Assembly (NCBI GenBank): GCA_024362935.1
Contig: JANCRA010000010.1
Coordinates: 6,502,501 to 6,566,500, forward strand
Origin: Setophaga petechia
Lineage: Eukaryota > Chordata > Aves > Passeriformes > Parulidae
DNA: 64,000 nucleotides
Reading direction: 5' to 3'
Shown here one piece after another: positions 29,501-40,857 of this stretch; within the stretch, counting starts at the first letter, position 1; every line of letters begins with the position of its first letter. Made by a program: the position numbers and the translations under genes. Below the pieces are notes generated by a model that was given only the letters and a program-made list of their open reading frames with translations, did not search any database and was not told the DNA's origin.

Positions 29501-32500
29501 AGCTCATCAGCAAGCAGCCTGGCTCTTTTCTCTCCTGGCTGACACAAAACCAGGTTTATAAAGCTCTTTCATAGGCAATAATCTTTAGTGATGCTTTGTT
29601 GCTAGAACAACTTCTCTTTTAGTCTCAGCGCCCTCTGTCCTTGTGTCCATGGGATTATAGCATGGTTTCCAGGAGGAATTAAAATTCTGACTATGAAGCA
29701 GCTTCTAGTTAAGGAAACAGAAGTTTCAAGAACACCACTCTCACCATGTGGAGAGCCTGTCCTGGTACCTGACTTTGTTCCTCAAGATTAATTCCTCCAT
29801 GTTAGCACATAGCAGGTATTTTCCTATAGAAACACAGACGAAGATAGAAAAGCTGCTTTTTTGTGCCTGGCTTCAGACACCCTATTACAGGTATCTTGTC
29901 TTGGTCATTGAGAAGATTTTGGGAGGCTCCATCTATATTCCTCCAAAGTTTATTGATGGGGGAGTCAGAGAGGTGCCAGCTGGACGTTTCCCTTTCAGCA
30001 GATATGAAAAAAAAGATACATTTTTTCACGGAAGAATCATAAATCAAAAGCCTAAAAAACCTTCTAATCTGTCTACAGGAGATGGTGCTTCATTTTATGC
30101 TGCAGTGGAGCAGAAGAAATTAATCTCTTTCACTGAAACATCCTGCAACTAATGGGTATGACAGCATTACCTGGTAGTCCTGGGGTGGCCTTCCAGATCA
30201 CTCAGGAATACAATTTTTGCAGCATTTGAATCAAGCAGCAAAACTCCTGATAGATGCCACAGTGCCATCACCTCCTACGTCACCATGTGCCACAAGCCTC
30301 AGGACAATGAATATGCTGAGATCCTTCTGATAACCCAGGGTATTTTTTCACAGCTTGAAATAAAAGCTATTCCTTTCTGCACATCCTACTTCCCATGGAG
30401 CCAGCTCAGATGTCCCTGTATCCATCGCACAGCTCACCCACACCCTGGAGACTCCTCCCATTGTTACTCACCAGGTTGGGAAATCAAAACCACACCATTA
30501 AATGCACCACCTGTTGTTGATTACAGGAATTGGTGTGTCCTACTCGAATAACGAGCCCGAGCCCCCCTAAACAAGGAACAGCTGCTTGTTATTGGTAACG
30601 TTGGGTCACTCAGTGGGGTTTGTTACACTACAGCTCAGGGTAAGGGCCAGGCAGTAAGCAAAGGGGTGACTTTCAGTCTTTCAAGCTACTGGTGAAGGTA
30701 AACCAAGTCCCCAGGCACAAAGACCCTTCTCAATTCTGGATGCTACTTTTCATTTTCACCAACTCTACAATGTTACAGGAATGTCCAAATGCCCAGAAGT
30801 CGTGTAACACCGCAGTGGGAAGGGGCTCTGGCCACCGGTTTTCCTGAGCACACATTTAGCAGCAGATGGTGCTGTTGTGTCAGTGAACTTTCCTGAGGGA
30901 CTTACTGCCTCACTGACGCTGGATTTTCTTCCCTGGCTTATTGCGAGCTTTGAGCTTTCTTGACACCTTTCATAACTAATGCCTAGCATTCAATGATATG
31001 ACTCAACAAGATTTCTTACTACTTCCTCTGTAACGTCCTTATTTTTCAAGATAGTACTCTGGAACGCCATTTATATGAATATAAACTGGGTTTAAACAAC
31101 TAATTTGTGTGAACAGCAGCACTTTATATTGACTGTGCAGGGGCTGGGACACTGGCACATCGGGCACACTGTGCTGATGCCCTCTTGGGGCATTGCCCTG
31201 TGCCCGAGGAGTGCCAATGAGCACAACGTTCACGTCGAGTGATGAAGCACTGCTTAGTGCTCCTGAGTTCAAACCGATCACAGATTTCTTAGATAAAACA
31301 GCCCAGGCATTGGCCTGAATATTTTTTTGAGGTGGTCCCCTAAAGAAGTTTTCAATACAAACGGAAGCTCCTTTCATTGACGCGCACGCCCATCAGCTAC
31401 CTGGAGACAATGCTCGTGTCTCCGGGTCCGGCCGGACCGTGAGCAGAGCGGGTCCGGTGACTGCGGCTGGAAAACCAGTGCGGGACAGCGGGAGGGCTAC
31501 TGGGAGCACTGGGCAGCGCAGCCCCCGCCTCTGCGGGGATGCTCCCCTGCACAGGACTGAGCGAGCCTCCCCTGCGCCCCAGATCCAAATGGCTGCTCAG
31601 CCCCCAGCACAAAGCCTGCACTAGAAGCCTCCTCCAGGCGAGGATCGCTAGATGGAGCCCAATTCTAAGTGAAAAAAAGATGCAGACAGCTCCTCAATGC
31701 CGAGCCGGGCTGCTGCTCTCCTGCCTGCATACCAAGCTGGGATCTCAGCGTCTCCCCCGAGGCTGACGACGAATTAAATACCTTCTGAATGGGCAGGTTC
31801 ACTGTGGTTTGCCGGAGGTGAGAGCTACTCCCACCTCTGTAGTCTAGATCTGTTCAAATCCACCGTGCTGCTGCACCACTGACAGAAGGTTTAAACAAGC
31901 TCGGATTTAGATGTTGAAGGGGCACAGGCACGCAGGTGTCCTCTGCAACCCTGAGCCAGGGTTACGGACGGCCCTCCGAGTGATCGTCCGAATGTTGTGC
32001 TTGCTGTGCACAGGAAAGGTGAGGATTAAAATTCCTCTGCCAGGCCCTCACCTCCCCTGCGAATTTACACACATTCGGAGGAAGTGTGAGCTAAAGTCTG
32101 TCAGGCTCAGATGCAAACTGATCAAGGAGTGCCTGCAGGCTGATATTGCCACCCCTTTGAGATGGCCCTTAGACTACTTAGACAGATGGACAGATACTCA
32201 GGATACTTAGATGGCCCTCAGCACCTCTCTCTTCGCATAGCTGGGTATTATTAGCAGCACTCATTACTGCACTGCCCCTGATTCAGGACAGAAAACGGAT
32301 GGAAGTGTGCAAGAAGCTGAGGAGCTGCCAAATGAAACTGTAGGGAGTGAAAGCCTGAGTCAGGAGCCGAACACAGCCTGCCTCCTCTCAGGCTCATTCC
32401 CATGAAGGGAACCACCCTTCTAATCTCATCCTTATCAGCATCCTGCCTTCCCCTCTGCTCTCGGCCCCATCCACTTCTGAATGTTCTGAATGGCACAATG

Positions 32501-33119
32501 ATTACTAATATTTTTAAGTATTCGACCTACTCCAATGGAGGTGGCAGACAGACCACTCTCATTTTGTCTTATCTCTAATAAGAGAAGAGGTGGAAACTCG
32601 TGGCAAGAAAAGACAAAAACAATCAAGCTTTTGTTATAAAGTGTTCAAAAATAAAAGGTTAAATAACCCTAAAAGAAACCGATATATTTCGCTGTGGGTT
32701 GCCAGATTTTAACTCTTAAGTGTTCTATAAATGCAGGACAAAACGGTGGTGGTGTAGCCTTTTCCAGGAGACTTTGCTGAGCTGATACCTGATTCACAGG
32801 AGACTCCCAGGTGACCAAGACAACCTTTATAAAACAACCTATGCAGCGCGACAACCACACAATGGCTGCTCAGAGTAGCAGACCCTCCAGCACAGCCTCC
32901 TCTCACTCCCCAGGTTTCACTGGGAATTGCCCCAGTCAGTCCCTGTTTACCCCTCCAGACCCACGGCCTTGCCCCGCACCGGTGCTCAAGCGAGCCGGAG
33001 AGGCGCCAGCAGTTCGGGGAGGATGCCGAACCGCCGGGGAGCGGAGGCGTGAAACACCGCACAACACCAAAGGCTTAAAAACAAGTGGAAGGAAAAGGAC
33101 ACAGGGCTGCGGGAAATCA
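26521..33119. other. Intergenic interval between divergent MAPKAPK3 and CISH
   Basis: No gene recognised. A stop-free plus-strand stretch at about 29,748-30,152 (134 codons, opening on GTG rather than ATG) has no features I can match and lacks recognisable domains. A CpG-rich patch at 31,380-31,760 has its own entry. One isolated TTCTAAGAA STAT-type motif is at 27,595-27,603, but a single copy in this length is expected by chance. In human the two genes sit nearly back to back, so this spacing of about 6.8 kb is wider. Confidence 0.6.
31380..31760. promoter_or_regulatory. CpG-rich patch in the MAPKAPK3-CISH interval
   Basis: A patch with many CpGs (for example GACGCGCACGCC, TCCGGGTCCGGCCGGACCG, CGAGCCGGGC) stands out from CpG-poor surroundings. 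It includes a nearly palindromic GGTCCGGCCGGACC core around 31,426-31,439. It could be an enhancer or a non-coding RNA promoter between the two genes. No splice structure or open frame supports a protein-coding exon. Confidence 0.35.
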
Positions 33120-33420
33120 AAGGGAGCCGGGCTCTAAGGCCGGGCAGGAGGCGGTGGGCGCTGCCCGCCCCGCCCCGGGCGGGCCCCGCGCATGCGGCGG
33201 CGGCGCCCATTGGCAGCGCCGGGCGCGCCGGCCCCGCGTTCCTGGAAAGTTCTTGGAAATGGATCAAAGGCGTTTCCGCGAACACGCGCGGCGGCGGCTC
33301 CGCACGGCTCCCTCCCCTCCCCTCCCTCCCCCAGCCCTGCCTGCCCACCCAGCGCCGGGAGGGCCCCGCTCCCCTCCCTCCCCCGGCCATGGCAGCATGG
33401 ACGCGGCTCTGCTGGACACA
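33120..33420 (+). promoter_or_regulatory. CISH: CISH promoter CpG island
   Basis: Very GC- and CpG-rich DNA about 0.7-1 kb upstream of the CISH start codon. It contains an NRF1-like CGCGCATGCGG (33,187-33,197), an inverted CCAAT box (ATTGG, 33,209-33,213) and three STAT-type motifs. A TATA-like CTATTTATA is at about 33,421-33,429 and a TTAAAA at about 33,536-33,541. The exact start site cannot be read from sequence; the position of the motifs suggests roughly 33,560-33,600. Confidence 0.75.
33239..33282. promoter_or_regulatory. CISH: STAT motif group 1 (three TTCNNNGAA sites)
   Basis: TTCCTGGAA at 33,239-33,247 and TTCTTGGAA at 33,250-33,258 form a close tandem pair. TTCCGCGAA follows at 33,274-33,282. 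Mammalian CIS promoters are known to be driven by tandem pairs of STAT5 sites of this kind, which is how CISH becomes a cytokine-induced feedback inhibitor. The match is to the motif; binding is inferred. Confidence 0.8.
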
Positions 33421-33505
33421 GCTATTTATACCTTCGCTTTTTTTTTTTTTTTTCCCCTCCTCCCCTCGTGGCTGATATAGGAAGAGTGATGCGAACACAA
33501 TACGA

Positions 33506-33531
33506 TTCCAGGAATTCCTCACTTCCTGGAA
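33506..33531. promoter_or_regulatory. CISH: STAT motif group 2 (pair of TTCNNNGAA sites)
   Basis: TTCCAGGAA at 33,506-33,514 and TTCCTGGAA at 33,523-33,531 are two consensus STAT5 half-site palindromes, 17 bp apart start to start, just before the TTAAAA element. Together with the upstream group this makes five sites in 293 bp. Chance would give about one per 4 kb. Confidence 0.8.
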
Positions 33532-33559
33532 CAGATTAAAAGGGACACACAAAAGATTA

Positions 33560-34083
33560 CTAAGGAGGTTTGCCTTTTTTTTTTTCCCTCCCCCCCTCCT
33601 TCCACGGAGCTTCATTTCTCCGGAGCCAGCGCTGAGACAGGTCGCTGCTCCGGCTCTTCCCGCAGCACTCGGGGAAATCTTATTTATTGGTACCTATTTA
33701 TTATTATTTCAGAGTGCTCTGAAGGAAGATCAGTTCCTCTTTAAATATATGTAATTTCCTTTTTCTCTGGTTATTTTTTTAAACTTTTTTTTTTGCTGCT
33801 GTTTTCTGAAAAGCAGAACAAGAATACATTATTTTTTCTAAAGCACTGAGAGCGCACGCATTTTCTTGGCCAAAGTTGCTGATGTCTGTCGGACAGCTCG
33901 TCTCTTGCTGCGTCTGAAACAACCTGCAAAAGGGCTTTGCTGAGACTCGCCAGCCTTCTCTCGCCGTGAACCCCAGCTAGAGGCTGAACTCGCTGCTTCG
34001 GGAAAGCAAAGAAGGCAAGAAGAGAAGAAATAATTTCCCACCTTCTTGAAGACTTGATGCTTTTCCCTTGGTCCGGGAGTGAC
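33560..34083 (+). other. CISH: CISH 5'UTR in exon 1 (start approximate)
   Basis: Leader between the inferred start site and the ATG at 34,084. It carries a minimal start-stop uORF (ATG TAA, 33,749-33,754) and an 11-codon uORF (33,882-33,917). A further ATG at 34,057 is in frame with the main start and would add nine residues. That ATG has T at -3 and C at +4, a weak context. The main ATG has G at -3. An AT-rich stretch with TATTTATT motifs lies at 33,680-33,710. Confidence 0.55.
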
Positions 34084-34103
34084 ATGATCCTCTGTGTTCA
34101 GGG
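34084..34103 (+). CDS. CISH: CISH coding exon 1
   Basis: Encodes M-I-L-C-V-Q plus two bases of Gly7, then the donor GG|GTAAGA (GT at 34,104-34,105). The exon is so short in coding terms that only homology to mammalian MVLCVQG and the matching phase of the next exon reveal it. Confidence 0.92.
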
Positions 34104-37100
34104 GTAAGATACTTTGCAGCCTTCTGTGAGAAGCTGTGCTTTGATAATTGTAATTAGGAAGGTTCTCTGTGACAGTGTTTCAGCTCCCGTGTGTTGCCAT
34201 GTGTGACTGTAATGGAATGGGAATGACTTTGGCCGGCCGAGTGCTGAGTTCATGTGTCTGTCCTGTGTGCTTGTGTTTTAGATTCCAAGGCCAAAATCAT
34301 GGAACCATAAGGTTTTCCTGATTTCCGTGCTTTCTACTGCTGAAAAACTGAATACAGGGTATTCAAAGTCTTTGGGAGAGTAAGAATTACTTGGAGTGTG
34401 TTGTTCAGTGCGCTGGACGCAGCAGCAGTGCTGACACCAACCCAACACCATAGGTGCTCTCTAAAGTCCTTTTGGAATCAAACTGCTTACAGGGGAAAAA
34501 CTTCCCTGGAGTTTAGGTGCTTTGGTCTATTTCTAAGGAGGTATTTATGCTAAATTAGTGTCAGTTTTGTGTAAGTTTAAGTGTATGTACATAAACCCAG
34601 CTTTCTGTAGCATGAGAGCCACAGGGGGCACACAGATAGTTCCACATCTGCCTGCAGGAGAACAGGTGAGATCCAGATACCTTCTGTGGTATCAGTACTG
34701 ATGTGTTGGCACTGCAGTGTCCCTCTGACCAGCTTCGTTTATCAGCTGAGGAATACCTGGTGTGCAGGAATCACCTGGTACTTTTACATATGCTGCATAC
34801 TTGGAAATTGTGAGCATTTGTTTCAGTCTGAGTTATCATGTCAGATTTTCCTATCCCTCCAGTGTATGGTGGATTTTCCTCAGAGTAAAATCTTCCTTGT
34901 CTGCCTGCGATGACCAAAGCATGGGGATTTTCTTGCCATTTCCCCTCCAAAATCTGTCCCACAGACAAGCAGAGCTCGTGTTTACCACTACTTTCCTACT
35001 ATGTGAGTGGTTTGTTTTCACTCTTATTTTCAGTCTGCAGCTGCAGCTCCTATAGCCATGGCAAAGGGAATTCAGTTTTCAGCTTGGCCTTTGGGAAACC
35101 CTCATGTGAAGCTTTTCTCCAGGGTCAGCATACCAGAGCTACTGCTTCCCTTTCCCACCAAGAACTTATTATGGAGCCAGATGTGTAGATGTTTTTATTT
35201 TAATGTCTATTTTGAAGGCCATTTATTGCTCCATTTTCATTATCCTCTGAGATTTCGTATATCCTGGATTCAGTACTCTCCATCCTATTCAGACCAAGCT
35301 CCCAATGGAGTGCTGGGATTCAGCTGATGGAAGGGAGAGCAACTCCACACTTTTTTTGGTAGTGTTTATACTGTGTTATGAAGTTTAACTTATCAGCACA
35401 GTAACTACAAAGCCAACATTAAATGGTATCAGACATATCTGATTCTCCTGAATTTTCTTGCTGTTCCAAGGCTTTCTGAAACACTGGCTGCCAAAGCACA
35501 GGGAAGTTCGTTTGCTGTTTCTCTGGAGAGTGCACCCAGACTCTGAGCTGGACATGCCAAATTTCATATGGTTGTTTGCTTCCTCCTCACAGCTGTTGTA
35601 TGAACACTTTGCTCTATCAGTCCTGATTCTCCACATCTTTCCTCTGCTGTCTCTCTTCTAAGCACTATTTGCAAATCCTTTCTTTGCCCCACCAAAGGGC
35701 GGACTTTTTCATGTCAGCAAACCTTTTTCAACCTGTCCTTATCCCAGCAAACTCTTCTTAACCCTCTTGCAAATGTTCTTGTGTTAAAAGCTGTAGTCTG
35801 CCGTTACTTGCTGATCCTCTGCTCTCCCATTGCTGTGCTTGGGGCTGCTCTGTTTGTTCCCAGCAGCAGCTTTCCTTTCTTCAGCCTATGTACAAAGTTG
35901 TTTAGGACACCAGCACCTCCCAGTCTGTCGAAATTTCTAATCCTTCTCCTCTCTTCCAGCATGTTCCTTTGAGCCTACAGCCACACTGGGAGGTTTTGTA
36001 GGGGCATAAGGCCAGGGTATAGAAGGAAAATAGGGAATGTGTGAGCCCAGCCTTTCTCTGGCTATGGTGGAAGGATCCCCACAGTGCGTGCACGGGGTTC
36101 GGGCTCCTCCAGCCTCCAGTGGCACAGAGTGCAGGGCAGCAGAGCTTGAGTACAGTGGGAAAACTCATCTCAAGCACATGGGCCCTGTAAAAGAAATCGA
36201 CTGACAAATTCACACAGTTGATGTGGTTTTTGGAGGACCAAACTGTGAACTGGTACAGCCCTTGAAAGTAACAACTTTCCTCCTGACTCATGGCAGACAT
36301 TTCCTTGTGTAGCTTCGCTATCTCTCCTTTCCTTCCCTGCAATTCCTGATTTCCTCTCTGAAGTTGGAATATAAAAAGAAAAAAAAGTTCCATGCTATGA
36401 AAAGTTTTCTTTATGTTCCAAACCTTTCTGGAAGGGTAGGCCAGAAAAAATTTCCAGGAGAAAATAAGTTCAGAGAGATCTGGCACCTGGACTGCAGTAT
36501 TCAAATTCTGGCGAGTGAATAGTGCAGGACTGATTTTCCTTAGTATCAGTCATGGTCATTTTCAGCTTAGGGAACAGTTGGTGTGAGAGACACTGCTGTG
36601 CACAATTGGTAATTAGGATCAGCACAGGCAAGGATCAGAATCACAGAATATTCTGAGCTGAAAGGGACTCACAAGGATGATCGAGTCCAACTCTGAATGA
36701 CCCATATGGGGATCAAGTCCATGACCTTGGTGTTATTTGCACCATGCTCCAAGCAGCTGATCTGGTTTATGGTCCTCCTTGTGCAAAAAGGGGGGTAATG
36801 CAGAACTGGGAATCCCCTTTCCCCAAGGAGACAGGCATTTGTGAAGACTGTGACACTAAGAGGGAGGGGAGACATCCAAATATCTTGAAAAATGGAGCCC
36901 TCAACATCTATAAATGTATCTCCGGGAGGATTTAAAAGAGAACTCAGAGCTTTTCCAACAGTTATCTCCAGGTATAAAAATATACACCCAGATGTACCAA
37001 AGCCCCTGAAAGTGCAGGTCCTGTGACCAAGGGTCCCTGGTGAGGACAAGGGCCAGCAATCACTTTTATTCAGCCTGGCTTCTTACTCATTAATAGAAAT

Positions 37101-39830
37101 TAGGAACATAGATTAGATACCATGAAAACCAAGCAGGTATCCTTCTTCTGAAATGTGATTTGACACACACACACACACAAAAAGAATGTTCCTTCTTAAA
37201 TACCAACAGAATAGCAGGGGGTTTGCTATGTGTTGCAAGGGCAAGAGTATCTCTCTGTAGATTTAAATTTACCTTACTCCAAATCTCCACGGTTTGTTTA
37301 GAAATGCAGAGATGTGGAACTGATCATAGCTCTCACTTACAAGGTGTGAAAGTGCTTTCAGGTCCTCTCTAATCTGCTTTGCTCCCACATCTCTTGTTCT
37401 TGTTCTCTGTCCCATACTTGAATCTCAGCAGTTTGAGGTGGTGGAGTGCAGCTATGATCAGGTGCAGATCAGTTTATAGCACATTTATTTATGTACCTGA
37501 AGTGTCTCTGTTCACACAGAGCACAGGGAAGGAGGATGATCTGAAGGGAAGCACTTGGGACTTCAGAGTCTCCTGCTTCTCTTCAGTGATGTGGGGAGGT
37601 GGCTCTACGCTGTGCCATCACTGTCAGCTCCAGTGGTGCTGTGGCAGTGTCACACTGAGGACTGAGTGTATTTCTCTCAGGCATCTTCTCTTTAAAGTGT
37701 TTGAAAGACAAATGTGTTTGGGATGGTGGGGGGATGTGACACAGGACATGCAGCAGGATAGGGGACATAGGCAAAGAGCTTACACACACTGGGACAGAAA
37801 CTAATTTTTGCTCAGGAGCTTGCCTGGGAATGAAGACTTTCCTGGCCTCTGACATCCATCCTCCCTGGAGCTCTGCTTTCCTTTAGGAATCCCTTTGCTG
37901 CTGAGGAGGAGCACCCATGACCCATGAGAGCTCCAGGCTCTGTGGAAATGCATTTAGATGCTGAATAGCTTCACCACTTCAGGCCACAGGGGAATATGTG
38001 TTCTAGCAGCCTGGCCATGGCAGAGCCTCCTCCTGCAGGGATTACAGCCATGCTGACTCCTCATCAAGCTGCTGAACACTGGGGTGGGTGTAGTGCACAG
38101 GCTTGGCTAAAACAAGAATTCCCACTGTTCTCTTTGTGATCAGCTCACTCTGAGTTCTTACAGATTCATTTAGGATCAGGTCATCCTTGAGCAGAAAGTG
38201 GGTAGGACACAACCCAAGCTATTCCCAATTCTGCTTCTAATTATATTGCAGTAAATGACAATCCCACTGGCAGAAAGAGAAATGCTCCAACATCGTAGTC
38301 ATGTAACTGAAGCTGTAATGCTGTCATAAACCTTACTGCCCCTGAAACTACATATTAAAAGACAACATCTAAAAATTTCAGATTCAAAATCATTGTAAAT
38401 TGCAGGACTGACCACCTTCCATAAGACCAAAGAGGCAAACTCACTGTGCCTGTTTCTAAGGGCTCATCTTTAGCTGTGTTTCTTCCTCCTCCCCTGCCTC
38501 TCTCAGAAACAATGGTACTGAGGATGTGTTTGTAAAACATAACATGTTGTATAATGTAGCATGCACTCAACAGACCCTGCAACTGATCTCAAGGCAAGGA
38601 GAAATAGCACAGTGTGCCTTTCATTTCAGACCTCATCCTTTGCTGGCAGAGGAAAAGATCAGGAGAGTGTCACTCAGGGGCATTGAGGAATTGTCAGAGC
38701 CCATCATGCAGCCTCTCCCAGTTATGGCCTTCCAGGAGGAGTCTGCGCCTGCCCTTGCAGCTCCAGTTCCAGACAGCAACCCACCTCAGACACGGGACCC
38801 TGAAGAAGACCTTCTCTGTATTGCAAAAACCTTCTCCTACCTGCGAGAATCTGGTAAGGCTCAGTTGCAAAGTCACAGAGTCAGAAGGGTGCAGGGACCC
38901 AGCTCCACAATCGGAGCACCAGGAAGAATCTCCTGATCTCACTTCAGACGGGAGCCTGGTTCCTGTCTGGATGGCTGGCTCTTGTGCACACAGCAAATGT
39001 ATCTGCAGTCTCTATACATCATGAGCTAATTTATTGCTTTATCTTTTGTAACTGAATTGGGAGAAGGAATTGCAAAAAGCAAATTGCTTTTTCTCTGTAA
39101 ACTGCAGCTGCTGCAGCAGCCGCCAGCCTCATCCTAAGCCCCAGCACAGCAATGGCAAGCATAGGCAGGTCACCTTTAGAACTTAGTCTTAATTTATGAA
39201 GGTGTTGCCAACTCTGGCTCTGCTTCCCAGGCCCTTAACGTGGTTGTCTTCAAGGCTTCCCTAAATACAGTGCCAGTCCTAGGATGTGTTCTTTCCCTAA
39301 CAAATTCTTTCTCGGATGTTCTTCCAGGTTGGTACTGGGGTTCCATCACTGCCAGCGAGGCCAAGCAGCACCTGCAGAAGATGCCCGAGGGCACGTTCCT
39401 GGTGCGGGACAGCACCCACCCCAGCTACCTGTTCACGCTGTCCGTCAAGACCAACCGCGGGCCCACCAACGTGCGCATCGAGTACACCGACGGCAAGTTC
39501 CGCCTGGACTCCAACTACCTGAGCAAACCTCGCATCCTGGCCTTCCCCGACGTGGTCAGCCTCATCCAGCACTACGTCTTGTCCTGCACAACAGAAAGCA
39601 AGAGCGAGGCTCCCTACCCGCCTCCGTCTCCTCTACCTCCCCTGCAGAAAGAGCTGGCAGCAGCCGCCGTACACCTGAAGCTGCTGCGGCCGCTGGGCCG
39701 CAAGGACAGCATGGCCAGCCTGCAGCACCTGTGCCGGCTGCGCATCAACAAGTGCACGGCCGACGTGGAGCGGCTGCCCCTGCCCCGCAGGATGGGCGAA
39801 TACCTGAAGCAATATCCCTTCCAGCTCTGA
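34084..39830 (+). CDS. CISH: CISH, cytokine-inducible SH2-containing protein (3 coding exons)
   Basis: SOCS-family feedback inhibitor induced by STAT5. It binds phosphotyrosines on activated cytokine receptors (such as EPO and IL-2 receptors) and, through its SOCS box, recruits Elongin B/C and Cullin 5 for ubiquitination. The join 34,084-34,103, 38,630-38,853 and 39,328-39,830 keeps frame and gives 248 residues (human 258). The start [15 protein letters not shown] parallels the mammalian MVLCVQG...[26 protein letters not shown] runs directly into the SH2 domain (about 83-165). GTFLVRDS holds the phosphotyrosine-binding Arg108. The C-terminal SOCS box (about 197-248) has the BC-box SLQHLCRL, the Cul5-box-like LPLPRRM and the ending YPFQL. 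The linker between the SH2 domain and SOCS box (about 170-195) is proline-rich and shorter than in human. It is divergent from MAPKAPK3, as in human. Confidence 0.97.
36636..36760 (-). mobile_element. tRNA-Ile-derived SINE with CR1-like tail (TguSINE1-like)
   Basis: Read on the minus strand, the 5' part resembles decayed tRNA-Ile. There is an A-box remnant (CAGCTGCTTGG), the anticodon-arm sequence GGTGCAAATAACACCAAGG and a B-box remnant (GGACTTGATCCC). The 3' part is a CR1-type tail: GAGTTGGACTCGATCATCC, then CAGAATATTCTGTGATTCTG. This tRNA-Ile plus CR1 design is that of the TguSINE1 family from zebra finch, presumably mobilised by CR1. Several substitutions in both promoter boxes mean this copy is old and probably unable to be transcribed. 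No clear target-site duplication was seen. Confidence 0.8.
37163..37178. repeat. (AC)8 microsatellite
   Basis: Eight uninterrupted AC units followed by an A-run, in CISH intron 1. Short, but a candidate length polymorphism. Confidence 0.9.
38630..38853 (+). CDS. CISH: CISH coding exon 2
   Basis: A 224-bp exon from the acceptor TTTCATTTCAG to the donor TCTG|GTAAGG. It completes Gly7 and encodes the N-terminal region ([12 protein letters not shown]..., then IMQPLP) through [14 protein letters not shown] and the first base of Gly82. Both boundaries preserve the phase needed by exons 1 and 3. The middle (about residues 41-62) is Pro/Ala-rich and poorly conserved, as in mammals. Confidence 0.95.
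38854..39327 (+). other. CISH: CISH intron 2
   Basis: A 474-bp intron from GTAAGG to CTTCCAG. It contains a CTGCAGCTGCTGCAGCAGC patch at about 39,104-39,122. I see no other feature in it. Confidence 0.93.
39328..39830 (+). CDS. CISH: CISH coding exon 3 (SH2 domain and SOCS box)
   Basis: Starts after CTTCCAG by completing Gly82, then [20 protein letters not shown]. It carries essentially the whole SH2 domain, the proline-rich linker and the SOCS box, and ends TTC CAG CTC TGA at 39,828-39,830. It is strongly GC-biased at third positions compared with exon 2, typical of conserved terminal exons of bird genes on small chromosomes. Confidence 0.97.
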
Positions 39831-40857
39831 AGCGCGGCCCTTCCGTCTCAGGCAGGAACGAGAGACACAACCACCAGAACTTTGTGGCTCCATCCCACTA
39901 AAGGCGGGCACAGCGAAGACCTGATTATCAGCAGAGACTGCATCCATCTTTCCTCTCCCCTTCTCTTCACATCCATTCCAGCCCCAGGGAGGAGTGGGTT
40001 GTTTCAGTGAGCTTGGGGCACCAGCTGAGCTCTGACCCTTGGGCCGTGCCGGCAGTGCTGGGAGAAGCTCTGTGGGCACGGCCACACTACTTGAATGTCA
40101 GAGTTGCTGTGACACCGGACATGTTAACGTTGTTATTTTTGCTATTTATTTCCATGGCAGTTTCTCTCCTCATGGTATTTTTAAAGCACCTTTTACTTTA
40201 TTTTTTTTTTGTTGTTTCTTTTGTGGAATTAGAGATAGCTTAAAGGCTCCCAGCCAACTGGCAGCTGAAAGTCTTAGGGAATTTGGATTTGGATTCACAT
40301 CCAAACAGCTTCTGTTTGAGCCTGTCCCTGTGACAGGTTACAGGAGTCCACATCCAAGCTCTCCTAGGCTTCTGGGGTATGTGAGACTCAGATGACTGTA
40401 TCCAGACCCACCTCTACAGAGGTAAAGACTATTTGTTTTTTCTTCCTTAGCTACAGAGGGTATCACAACCTCAGAGCACAGTGGGAACTCCCAGAGATAT
40501 GTGCTGCATCACACGTGGACAGGAGACTTCTTTGAGGAAGCTCTTCTTCCTTGAGAGCTCTACACAGAGATCTGGATAGTGAGGTTGGGCCAGGGAGCAC
40601 TCATCCCATTTTTTTCCATCTTCTCCATCTCCAAAGGAAGTTTGTGACAAAACATTTCAAAACAAGTAATTAGAAACCAAATTTTATCATATGCAGGCAG
40701 GAGGATTTCATTTCATAGCACCCTGTGTCTGGCTTGTGTTTTTCAAGTGCTGATCCCTGCCCTTGCCTGAGACACGGGGCAAGAGCAGGGTGTGCTTGAG
40801 CAGGGGCTCAGAGACAGCTCTGCTGGGCTGCACCAGTGACACGCACAGCTTCAGGAT

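Larger units (their letters stand above)
34104..38629 (+). other. CISH: CISH intron 1
   Basis: A 4,526-bp intron from the donor GTAAGA to the acceptor TTTCATTTCAG. It contains a minus-oriented tRNA-Ile-derived SINE at about 36,636-36,760 and an (AC)8 microsatellite at 37,163-37,178. Minus-strand open stretches such as 35,902-36,504 show no recognisable domain and are regarded as chance. Confidence 0.9.

Noticed and set aside
29748..30152. A 134-codon plus-strand frame between the two genes
   Set aside because: It starts on GTG, not ATG, and matches no family I know. Stop-free runs of this size are expected somewhere in 64 kb.
32986..33615. A 209-codon minus-strand frame over the CISH promoter
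   Set aside because: It lies across the promoter island and poly-purine runs of CISH, with low-complexity lysine and arginine blocks. It is a shadow of base composition.
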